DNA from: Onchidella celtica
Lineage: Eukaryota > Mollusca > Gastropoda > Systellommatophora > Onchidiidae
Reading direction: 5' to 3'
Length of the DNA stretch: 64,000 bases
Assembly (NCBI GenBank): GCA_963931925.1
Contig: OZ007583.1
Coordinates: 12,809,633 to 12,873,632, forward strand
In this document: positions 50,145 through 59,520 of the stretch, in pieces
How positions within the stretch are numbered: the stretch's first letter is position 1
How the letters are laid out: every line of letters begins with the position of its first letter
Translations under genes and position numbers: made by a program
The notes under the pieces: model-generated
Databases searched by the model: none
Told to the model about the DNA's origin: nothing
The model's input: only the letters and a program-made list of their open reading frames with translations

Positions 50145-51335
50145 TGTCACAAATCCCAGACTGGGAGATGTAATAAGTATGACAGGACAACAATCACGAA
50201 CAAACAAGTTTAACACTTAACAGAACAACCCATCAGACTCACACATTTATTAAACATAATTATACATATAATAGCGCAATTACATACATTATATTATTGA
50301 AATGCACTGCCGTACAACGGCCTTATTCTCACACACACTCTCCCTCGGATCCACAATCCGGTAGTTACTCCTAAAGGCACTTCGGCCTCAGCCTCTCCCC
50401 TCAGGGTCTTAATAGCACATTAATAATATACTGGCACCGCAGTCTCCCAATATCACCTTCCTATTGTCATACACCTTAGCACTCCCCTAGCACCTCAGCA
50501 GGGCAATAACACATTATTATTTCCATAGCCATCAACATGGCAACAACATAGTATCAGTTCACTAGCCTATCAACATGGCAACAATATAGTATCTCATTCA
50601 CTCTCATATCTACGTCCCTGTCCGTGGCCTGACTGCCACGACTTTATGTGCCTCTACTGTCCTGCACTGACAGCCTCACTTCTGGCCTATGTGTGGCCTC
50701 CGGCCCTATGCTGGCCTATCCCCTGTGCTCATCGAGGTGGCTCTGCGGCCCGTCCCCGACACCTACAAGAATAACATTACATTGGTATAATACCCTACCA
50801 TTTCTATTCACTCCACCTCTCCTTACAACCCATGAAACGTACACACACTAGTTCACCTTTCACTCACCACACATGTTACGGTAACACACCTCCATCGGAG
50901 TACACACTACTCACTCGCGCTACAAATCCATGAACTCACTTTCATCTATCGCTCGTGGCGCACATTGCTATATCCAATATCAAGGACTTCTACATTCCTC
51001 ACATATACTTATTCACATCATGGTAATAGACGAATATAATATACTACATCAATCATGATAATCAATCAACGTTCTACATACCAGTCATTACTGGAAAGAC
51101 TCTTTCACTAGTCTTCTCGACTGCTTCCCTTATGTCCGCCCGATGGGCTCTTATTCACAGGTCCGCTCCGTAGGACCTTCTAACTTGCAGTGATAGTAAT
51201 ACATCGCTTTCGCCTCATTCAGACCCCCCCCACTACTCACAACAGCACGCTTAACTTGCTGTCTACTGTGAGCCCTTCTTACTCTACACCCGCTCTGTAG
51301 CAATCCCCTTAATTGCACTCACTCCACTCGTGACA
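50145..51335 (-). repeat. 5' LTR of B2
   Basis: 1,191 bases, element-sense start at 51335. Confidence 0.95.
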
Positions 51336-51340
51336 CTCTC

Positions 51341-53266
51341 AAAGGCACAAGGTAGACAGAAAACCTACTACGATCGGAAGGCGCGAGAGAGAAAGTTCCG
51401 CCCTGGCGACGAAGTTTTAGTACTGCTGCCGACAAACACTAACAAGCTCCTAGTCCAGTGGAAGGGACCATACAAGGTAGTCACGGTTGTCGGTGTCAAC
51501 GACTACAGAGTCAAGATGGGTGTGAAAGAGAAGACATTGCACGCTAACCTTTTCAAGATGTATATCCCCAGGACTACACCAGCGACGACGCAAGCAGCGG
51601 CGGCGGCAATGGGACCGGCATCTGTCGTGACCGAGATGTGTGAGATGAACGACGGCAGGAGCGACACCACACCTGGAGATGTCGACGTTATGATGGACGA
51701 CGACGGTGATGGTGCTGGGACTGTGCTGGCAGAGGACGTCGTGATGGACGAGAGTCAACCTTTTAGAGTCAGCTGGCATGACAGTCATCGAGGACTGCGA
51801 CCTGGAAGGCGACAACGGTGGATCGACGGAGGACCTTGCCGACCTAGGGAGCTGGGACCAGAAGGAAGCTACGAAGATGTCCAATATGGAACACAACTGA
51901 CGCTGGAACAACGTCAACAACTCGGCGACGTGGTGAAGGAGTATCAACGCATCTTCACCAATCTCCCCGGATGCAGCCAGTTAGGCGAACATCGCATCGA
52001 CCTGACATCAGAGGTACCTTTTCGGCAACAACCATATCCGGTGCCCTATGCTATGCGCGACTCCTTGAAGGAGGAGCTCAGCACCATGGAAAGGTTGGGC
52101 ATCATACGCAGGAGCTCATCAGCTTATGCTTCACGGTTGTTGTCGTCAAGAAGAAGGATGGATCCAACCGAGTCTGCATCGACTACAGGAGGCTGAACAA
52201 GATCACTGTGTTCGACCCTCATCCGACAGCAGCCCCATCGGAAGTGTTCCAGAGTCTGTCGAGGGGAAGAATATTCTTTCGGATCGACTTGAGCAAGGGA
52301 TACTGGCAAGTGCGAGTCCGGGAACAAGACATTCCCAAGACAGCGTTCGTCACCATGGGCGAACACTATGAATTCACCCGGATGCCCTTCGGGATGATGA
52401 ACTCAGGAGCTACACTGAACAGGATCGTGAAGCCATTGATCCAGGAACTGAACAATGTGACAGCGTATGTGGACGACCTGATGATCCATACAGAGACATT
52501 CGACGAGCATGTGAAGGCTCTCAAGGAATTGCTGCAGAGGATGGACCAAGCTGGATTAACTGCAAGACCATCCAAGTGCCTGATTGGAACGTCTGAAGTG
52601 GACTTTGTTGGACACTCAGTGGGAAAGGGTATGATTGGCTTGTTAGAAGAAAATGTGTGTAAGGTGCGGGATGCACCCAGACCCACCACTAAAAAGGAAG
52701 TGAAAGCATTTTTAGGACTGGTGGGATATTACCAAGAATTTGTACCTAACTTTGCAGCGATTGCAGCACCACTGTCTGATTTGCTTAGAAAGGGTCAGCC
52801 CAATGTAGTTCAATGGGAAGAAGTGCAGGAGAAAGCGTACACTTCTCTGAAGAATGCCATTGTTTCCAAACCCGTGTTATGTTTGCCAGATTTTTCAAAA
52901 GAATTTGTCTTAGCAACTGATGCATCAGATCGCGGGTTGGGTGCTGCTCTTATGCAGGAATATGAGGGAAAGTTGTATCCTGTGGCATATGCCAGTCGTA
53001 AGCTATTGCCTCGTGAGACGAAATATTCAGTCTCAGAGCGAGAATGCCTAGCCATCGTTTGGGCGGTAAAGAAGTTTACTTTGTACTTGTATGGTAAGGA
53101 GTTTGTGCTCCAGACTGACCATAGGTCATTAGAGTATTTGAATTCTGCCAGATTTGACAGCCCAAAGCTATTACGATGAAGTCTATTTTTACAGTCATAT
53201 CGATTCAGGATTAGGTATGTCAAGGGCAAGGAAAATGTCGGCGCCGACTTCCTGAGTAGAGTGTTT
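51341..53266 (+). pseudogene. A2 integrase C-terminus, reverse transcriptase and RNase H
   Basis: After the B2 TSD the A2 polyprotein resumes: KAQGRQKTYYDRKARERKF, the GPY/F module KLLVQWKGPYKVV, and a linker rich in Asp. RT then begins (EYQRIFTNLPGCS, PYPVPYAMRDSLKEEL, VVVKKKDGSNRVCIDYRRLN, FFRIDLSKGYWQV, RMPFGMMNSGATL, TAYVDDLMIHTE). RNase H has LATDASDRGLGAALMQ, VSERECLAIVWAV and LQTDHRSLEYL. It ends GADFLSRVF at 53266. A one-base loss near 52132 (tcacggttg for an expected tcaccggttg) shifts the frame, and TGA replaces a Trp codon near 53177. Catalytic residues are all visible. Confidence 0.94.
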
Positions 53267-54782
53267 TGAATAGTACAAGTTCAGTGAGATGTATTGTAAC
53301 CCAGAGTTTTGCCTGTTAAATACGTTTCTGGGATGACTGTATTGTACTGTAATGGTATATTTGAATGAGTATTGAATTATTGGCCGGCAGAGAGCCACTA
53401 TGTCCTAGTCATGTTTTGATCTTGTATCATATTAACATTATTTGTTACCAACGGGACTTAATGTAATTGTTGAAGAAGGTAACCCAAATGGGAACTGCGA
53501 GCAAACAGTGATTTTGTATGTTGCATTGATGTAATTTACGAGTGGCCTAAGCGTAGGCAGTATCGGTATTGCTTGGTTATAATTCGTTTGATTTGATATG
53601 ATGAAGTTAGACCCTGATCAGTGGTCGATATGTGTGGGTATACATGCCATTGTATGTATTACTTCATGCATTTTTTTTTTTTTTAAGGACAATCATTGTT
53701 ATGCACAATGTTTATGGGCTATGTTTCGTGCACGAAGCATTGTGTATTGGATGGCCATCGTTCACCATTGTATGATTTTTAATAGTATCATTGACCATCG
53801 TTTCACCACAGTGGTGGTAGTGTATTATGTATAATAGTAGGTCTACTGTTGACCATGGTTTTGTAATGGTACTGTAATGATATTGTAATGAGATTGTGTT
53901 AGTGTTATAAGGATACTATGGTTATTGTATTGTACTTAGGATATTGGGAAGGCACCTAGCACATTATTAGCAACAAGCTGCGGTCCCCGGCCCTGCCCGG
54001 GATAAATCGGTTAGAATATAAGTTTCAGTTCTGGGTGGTTATTATGGACCTGCTTCATCTTGTCTGTTCCTGTTTGTTTATTTTATTTTGGTTTGTTTGT
54101 TTTTAATTAAAATCTAAGTCTTACTGCTCTGCCTTTGTGAGTTGACACCCTGCGCATCCCGTACAATAGCTTGATTTGCGCACGGGTTAGATTTAGGGCT
54201 ATTGATTGCACAAAATGCCAAAAACACAGTAGATAGATCTAGGCCAAGACTCCAAATCTAAACACATCTAGATCTATACGGAAGAAGATTCTATGCACTG
54301 CTTAGTTGATTTTTAAGTAGATCGAGGTAGATTTCTACATCTAGGGCTATTGATTGCACAAAATGCTAGATCTAGATTAGATCTAGTGTGTTTCCGAGTT
54401 TCCGGTCCGTCAATTTGAAGAGGATAGAGATCTATGTAAAAAAGATAGATGTGAGTATGAAACGAAGGAAAGCGCTTAAAAAGGCTACTGGAGTTTTTTT
54501 CCGGCCGATTTTTTGTTTGATTTTTCTAAAATCAGTAGAGCATCAAATTTCAAGAAGTATTCCTTAAAAACCTCGTACGTTTTGCTCTGCATCAACACAA
54601 AAAATTTCAGAACTCTGTGTGCTGTGGTCATGGAATGCATAGAGGACAAAGTTTTCAAGTCCTCAAATATATATATATATAAGATGTCTATTGTAAGATT
54701 GGAGATGATAAATATTCTATGATAGTGTAGACGCTTTATGATGTAGATAGTTGAAGAATATTCAACTTAAATTGGGGAGTTG
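53267..54782 (+). other. A2 3' non-coding region
   Basis: About 1.5 kb between the RNase H stop and the 3' LTR stub, T/G-rich. Includes the 172-bp block 53810-53981 that recurs at 54825-54996, and a cluster of tctagatc palindromes (54230-54400). A purine-rich tract (aaattggggagttg) abuts the LTR start at 54783. Confidence 0.7.
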
Positions 54783-54996
54783 TGTAGCGTCCCACTAGTT
54801 GAACGATCGATATTTTATCACCCCAGTGGTGGTAGTGTATTATGTATAATAGTAGGTCTACTGTTGACCATGGTTTTGTAATGGTACTGTAATGATATTG
54901 TAATGAGATTGTGTTAGTGTTATAAGGATACTATGGTTATTGTATTGTACTTAGGATATTGGGAAGGCACCTAGCACATTATTAGCAACAAGCTGC
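54783..54996 (+). repeat. 3' LTR stub of A2 joined to a repeated 172-bp block
   Basis: The first 42 bases of the family-A LTR (tgtagcgtcccactagttga... to atcacccc) are followed at 54825 by a copy of 53810-53981 that looks identical by eye and ends at aagctgc in both copies. The rest of the LTR is missing. Confidence 0.9.
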
Positions 54997-55390
54997 TGTT
55001 TTTAAACGTTTTCTGAAGTAGGTACAATCAAACTCATTCAGATTTGGTCCAGTGTTCTGACTTGAAGAACAATAAAACATAACTTAGGTGACGATTTTCT
55101 TATGGAGTCTGAGTTGGAATAATATCAGAAAAAAAATGCTAGTATGAGTTGTGTTGTTTGTATTGGTGTTGTGACTATGTTTCTGATTGTTAACTTTTAG
55201 TTGAAAACCAAATGTTTTGTACACGTAGCTTTATGCTGTTAGTGGTATCTTTCATGCACTCCAAGTTGACACTCGAGATTGCTGTTGAAACCGCCGTTGA
55301 AATCCTTACCTGTTGATAAGCTTTGGTCTAGATTGATAGCATGGAAAAGCACGTCATGGCCTTTTCACCGACTCCCAGATTAAATTAAAA
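54997..55390. other. Non-coding stretch
   Basis: No feature recognised between the A2 remnant and the LTR palindrome. Confidence 0.5.
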
Positions 55391-55395
55391 TTGAT

Positions 55396-55998
55396 TGTAG
55401 CATCTGCGGGCTACCCCTTGCCCTCCCCCGGTTTTGTTGTTGTGCTGGTGGCTGAGCATGTGTCCACTACTTTTTTCATTTTATTGTTGACTGTACTCCG
55501 TGACCTGACCTTCTTTTCTAGTGAGTAGTTTTTTTCCTCGCTCGCTTGTTGTCAAGTGTTTTGACTCGTTCAGTAAATATTAGTATGTTCCCGAATATTC
55601 GATAACGTTGTGGAAACGAATGTTTACGCCAGATTTGGCCTTGGGTGATGTAACCTGATGACGTATTGATGCGTGATTGGTTAGTTTGTGCGAGGGCAAA
55701 GGTAACGTTGATTTCGGGAACTTTCTATAGAAATGTTTATATATATAGACCTGTGTGAGTGGTTGGGGGTGAGTAAGTGAGTTTCCTTTTGTGTGGCGTA
55801 GATATTTAGTTTCGCTGGTGTCTTCCTAGTAATTTATTGTTCACTATACAGTTATTAAACTTTAGTATTATTTAATCTATCGTCGGATCTCGTGTTTATT
55901 TATTTTACAGCTGTAATAGTTTCGTTTTCTAAAGGGTTGTAGTTAGATCAACTAACTCCCCCCTACTATAACGTGCTAGAACAACCTCAGCTGTTACA
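55396..55998 (+). repeat. Left LTR of the palindrome
   Basis: TGTAGCATCTG to CAGCTGTTACA. TATA-like tttatatatatag near 55737-55750. Confidence 0.93.
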
Positions 55999-56001
55999 TA
56001 T

Positions 56002-56065
56002 TGGGGGCTCGTCCGGGATTTGAACCCGGGACCTCTCGCACCCCAAGCGAGAATCATACCCCTAG
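56002..56065 (-). other. tRNA-Pro copy (nt 12 to 3' CCA) between the LTRs
   Basis: On the minus strand this reads from ctaggggtatgattctcg through a T-arm cccgggttcaaatcccgg to acgagcccCCA. Against the highly conserved metazoan tRNA-Pro(AGG) it matches at every position from nt 12 to nt 72, plus the CCA tail, except position 34 where A is G. The first 18 bases (56002-56019) are the normal primer-binding site; the other 46 go far beyond it. The 5' end of the tRNA (nt 1-11) is absent. It is not a tRNA gene: it lacks the 5' acceptor strand and box A is cut. Confidence 0.88.
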
Positions 56066-56081
56066 GTACGGGACGAAAATA

Positions 56082-56684
56082 TGTAACAGCTGAGGTTGTT
56101 CTAGCACGTTATAGTAGGGGGGAGTTAGTTGATCTAACTACAACCCTTTAGAAAACGAAACTATTACAGCTGTAAAATAAATAAACACGAGATCCGACGA
56201 TAGATTAAATAATACTAAAGTTTAATAACTGTATAGTGAACAATAAATTACTAGGAAGACACCAGCGAAACTAAATATCTACGCCACACAAAAGGAAACT
56301 CACTTACTCACCCCCAACCACTCACACAGGTCTATATATATAAACATTTCTATAGAAAGTTCCCGAAATCAACGTTACCTTTGCCCTCGCACAAACTAAC
56401 CAATCACGCATCAATACGTCATCAGGTTACATCACCCAAGGCCAAATCTGGCGTAAACATTCGTTTCCACAACGTTATCGAATATTCGGGAACATACTAA
56501 TATTTACTGAACGAGTCAAAACACCTGACAACAAGCGAGCGAGGAAAAAAACTACTCACTAGAAAAGAAGGTCAGGTCACGGAGTACAGTCAACAATAAA
56601 ATGAAAAAAGTAGTGGACACATGCTCAGCCACCAGCACAACAACAAAACCGGGGGAGGGCAAGGGGTAGCCCGCAGATGCTACA
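56082..56684 (-). repeat. Right LTR of the palindrome
   Basis: Inverted copy of 55396-55998. Its inner flank keeps tat but not the primer-binding site; a 13-base filler (tttcgtcccgtac, minus strand) links it to the tRNA copy. Confidence 0.93.
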
Positions 56685-56689
56685 TTGAT

Positions 56690-58242
56690 AACAGATGAAA
56701 CGCGACAAACACTCAGAGTGACGGGCATGTTCAACAGCAGGGACCCTTTAGTGTCGAGGCTTCAACATTTCTCCGTGCTTTTGTTATTCTTGCATATCCG
56801 GGATGCCCTTCAATTAAACATCTTGATTATTTCCTACTCACAGGCGTTGGTAAACCTCGTAATGGTTACGCAACTCGCTGTTAGCTATTCTAATATAAGG
56901 TTAGGAACAATCTCCTTCATAATTATTCTTCCAAATCATCCAAATATCAATTACAATGTCTTAGGAGCAGGTTTTTCATTTATGTCTGAACAAGGTATGT
57001 CGCTTCCCAGCATGATCTTTAGTCTCTCCCGATCTCGATCTCTCTCTCTGCCTCTTTCTCTCCCCAACCACTAAAACGTTAGTTCGGCTTTTTCTAAGTA
57101 CGGATACGTGTGCATCCGCTATCATGGCATTATCGTTTAATTGTGAGTTTCTGAGGTAACTATTTCGTCCTTATCTCCTATTCTCTCCCATTGTGCGTTC
57201 TAAATATCTTTGTATCTCCGATCCCATTGATATGTGTTTCTGACTCTGTCTCTCTTTCTCCCCCTCCCCCCTTCCACCTGACCTTAAACATACCATGAAG
57301 ACGCTTAACGAGATATTTTTTGCCCTCAATGTTTTATTCGATCTCATTTTGAAATCAGATAGAGAAAAAAAAAACAACTGCTCGATTTCCTGCAGAATGC
57401 TCAGATGCAAGTTGTCCTTTTCCGTAATGGCCGTTTCCCAGTCCTCGCTTACCTGCTATGAGTCCATTGCGGATATCGGCCATTTTAGTTGTAAGGACCG
57501 ACGCATAACCATGGCGATGGTGACATTGATTTTGATTCGTTAGCTGATTTGCACTGCGCGTTCAATAGTGTATATCTATGGCACTGCGAGCACTTCAGAC
57601 GTCGCGAACCAATCGGCAGCGAGCTAAAAAAAAGTTCACTACAGTAAACAATGACACGTGTATACACGCACTTGGGAGTCGTTGGTCAATTCTTTCACCT
57701 CCTTTCCATTGTTTACACGGACGGTAGGAAATCTGACCAGCTTGGATCCATCCTTCCCACCCCTGTCATAACAGTCAACTGCAGTACAACCACCAGGCAT
57801 TTTAACCGCTTAGGCATAGATCAAAGTTACACTCGTCAGCTGATCCACCCGCCATTTTTGGTGTCGGAAGTACAAAACAAAAACACTCTGTGACGTCATT
57901 TGCAATGGGCCTATAGTACAAAAACACACACACAAAACACACATATACAAAGTGTGACTTAACATGCGTTTTAAGTCCACCCCTCCAATTGCTTGACAAT
58001 TTAACATTAGGCCGAGTAGTGACAGGAAATAGCCTGACATAAGCTGGGGGCACAAATCTTTCTCCTCCCGTCCACCCACCACATCCTTTTCTGGAGCTTT
58101 TAGTAGCAGTAGTAGTAATTAAAGAGATTAAATTTCAGTGGTGGTCTGTGTATGGAGCAATGAGAATAAAATACATTCAGTATCGAGACTGGGGACGCTG
58201 GGCCACTTAAATCTTTGCACTTCTGTTGATACTGAATGTATT
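56690..58242. other. Non-coding stretch
   Basis: No gene recognised. Contains CT-rich runs (57030-57065), a CRE-like tgacgtca near 57891, and a 14-bp inverted repeat (58171-58184 and 58228-58241) just before the DNA transposon. Confidence 0.5.
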
Positions 58243-58268
58243 ATTATTATGCAAGTGAAGGGTTTAGA

Positions 58269-58467
58269 TGCAAAAACCGATATAGACCATTTTTGAACTT
58301 AGCCAGGTTTTTACCCAGTCCGACAAATGCGCGCGCTCTCTATCTAGATCTAAAAACAGTTTGGCGCAAAACCCGATATATCCTTGTCATTTTAAACGTA
58401 AAAATAGTCAATTGTGTGCAGAAGCAGACACATCCAAATTTGATTCTCTGCAAAATCAGACATATCC
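58269..58467 (+). repeat. Left subterminal motif cluster (4 copies)
   Basis: Motif like gcaaaa-c-gatatatcc at 58269-58288, 58364-58383, 58417-58435 and 58448-58467, all forward. Likely transposase-binding sites by analogy with other DNA transposons. Confidence 0.6.
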
Positions 58468-58547
58468 ATTTCTATCAGTTCTGGCCATTCACAAGCCGAG
58501 GATCGGATCACGTGACACAAGGTTGCCAGCTGTAAACATCGAAAACA

Positions 58548-59124
58548 TGGCGTCCTCCAGTGGTGATGCGGACATTGATTTTTCGGCCCTTGAAAATCAT
58601 TTTGATGGCTTGGATCAATGTGTGAAATGTTGTGATAGAGGCAGAAAAAGAAAAGCTAACCCAGAAAGTCGTAAACGAGCAGTAGAGAAAAGGCATCGTT
58701 TTTCAGGTGCCGGTAAGACGCCACAAATTACATAACGATTCTCAACAATCATGAGGTTGTCTTCCAGTATAAAAAGGACTGGGAGGCATACAACTACAAA
58801 AAGGAGGCTACCCTATATGGCAAAGCTAAAAGAGACTTTCAAATTTCAACTGTGAAAAGACTGAAAATCAACAGTGACAAAATTCACGTTTCTGACTCAT
58901 ACAACGGAGAGTACAGAGAGCATGGACTCCTTAAACGCGGTAAGGTCTGGACTACCTTTACACCTCCTTTATTTCCAATGGTCAGCACTGCGAAAGATGC
59001 CAAAAAGACAGATGTGCGTAAACTGTTGGGTGAAATGGGTGTAAGTGACATTGTTGCTCAGCGTTATGAGGACATGATGGCAGTTCCGACTGCAGATTTG
59101 GATTCTGATTCTGATATGGACTAA
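58548..59124 (+). pseudogene. Unrecognised protein inside the DNA transposon, frame-broken
   Basis: A Met with a good context (aaacatgg) at 58548 begins MASSSGDADIDFSALENHFD, then a Cys pair (QCVKCCDRG) and a basic stretch (RKRKANPESRKRAVEKRH). That frame ends at 58735. From 58705 another frame runs to 59124 with VVFQYKKDWEAYNYKKEA, TVKRLKINSDKIHVSDSYNG, TPPLFPMVSTAKDAKK, LLGEMGVSDIVAQRYEDMM and an acidic end DLDSDSDMD. A single frameshift near 58705-58735, or a donor gtaaga at 58710, could connect them. I do not recognise the family. It may be a transposon accessory or DNA-binding protein, or captured host sequence. Confidence 0.45.
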
Positions 59125-59250
59125 TTCATAGATTTCTAGTGCTTGATAAGTCATAGACTGTAGTTAAGGACTTATAAGGTATATCAGTATCTTTTTGGTG
59201 ATTGTTTGACTCTTTTTAGAAAAAAAAAAGCGAATAGAATAAGTATTTTT

Positions 59251-59493
59251 GGATATGTCTGTTTTTGCGCGTAATTATTTTCTTGGATATAACTGGTTTT
59301 GCACCAAAATAGAAATTTCTATTAAGTGTTATTCAAACATGCAAAGGCCTAGATTTCACAGCTTTTAATATTTATTCTTATGTGTATGATCTTTTATATA
59401 CCATCAAAGTTTATGTTTTAACTTTGATATTCAATTGGTAATAAAAATGTCTCATTTTCTCAAATTTGAAAAATCGGATATATCTGTTTTTGA
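59251..59493 (-). repeat. Right subterminal motif cluster (3 copies)
   Basis: The same motif inverted at 59251-59270, 59285-59303 and 59476-59493. Confidence 0.6.
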
Positions 59494-59520
59494 TTTTTCA
59501 ACCCTTCAAGTATTATTATG

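Larger units (their letters stand above)
44174..51335 (-). mobile_element. LTR retrotransposon B2, internally deleted, nested in A2
   Basis: 7,162 bases with the same architecture as B1, flanked by the perfect TSD CTCTC (44169-44173 and 51336-51340). Its LTR pair is almost identical, and it carries a different LTR subfamily from B1 (gacaggacaac, aatgcactgcc). It shares both internal deletion joints and the doubled PBS with B1. Confidence 0.96.
33758..54824 (+). mobile_element. LTR retrotransposon A2 (Gmr1-like), split by two nested elements
   Basis: The plus-strand pieces are 33758-35459, 42641-44173 and 51341-54824, separated by B1 and B2 with 5-bp TSDs. Joined, they read LTR, tRNA-Pro PBS, gag, protease, integrase (finger, core, C-terminal GPY/F), RT, RNase H, about 1.5 kb non-coding, and a stub of the 3' LTR (54783-54824). 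Integrase upstream of RT in an otherwise Ty3/gypsy-like element is the Gmr1-type order. Lesions: deletions of 27 and 17 bp in gag, a stop at 44112, a 1-nt loss near 52132, and TGG to TGA at about 53177. Confidence 0.95.
55396..56684. mobile_element. Inverted LTR pair around a tRNA-Pro copy
   Basis: The left LTR (55396-55998, plus) and right LTR (56082-56684, minus) are both 603 bases and near-identical inverted copies; I saw one difference (gtcaagtg versus gtcaggtg) in the outer 180 bases compared. The U3 starts (TGTAGCATC) face outward and the U5 ends face inward. Between them lie 83 bases: tat, a 64-base tRNA-Pro complement, 13 bases of filler, and ata. The unit is flanked by TTGAT on both sides (55391-55395 and 56685-56689). 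The LTR is a relative of the family-A LTR (shared cagttattaaac, cgttttctaaagggt and ataacgtgct). Confidence 0.93.
58252..59511 (+). mobile_element. DNA transposon, 1.26 kb, superfamily unassigned
   Basis: Ends caagtgaagggttt and (inverted) acttgaagggttg form short imperfect TIRs, flanked by a perfect 9-bp repeat ATTATTATG (58243-58251 and 59512-59520). Seven copies of a roughly 20-bp motif sit inside the ends, four forward on the left and three inverted on the right. A 9-bp TSD would suit Mutator-like elements, an 8-bp variant hAT or P; no transposase catalytic motif is seen, so it may be non-autonomous. Confidence 0.7.

Noticed and set aside
21186-51335. A conserved 67-residue open frame in all five family-B LTRs (21186, 35963, 41939, 44677, 50648)
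   Set aside because: It is antisense to the element, its conservation is explained by recent LTR copies, and it has no recognisable domain.
56002-56065. A functional tRNA-Pro gene
   Set aside because: It lacks the 5' acceptor strand and part of box A, carries an encoded CCA, and sits exactly at the primer site between LTRs.
56685-57074. 129-residue open frame right of the palindrome
   Set aside because: Composition is non-coding-like, it ends in a CT-repeat translation, and there is no known motif.
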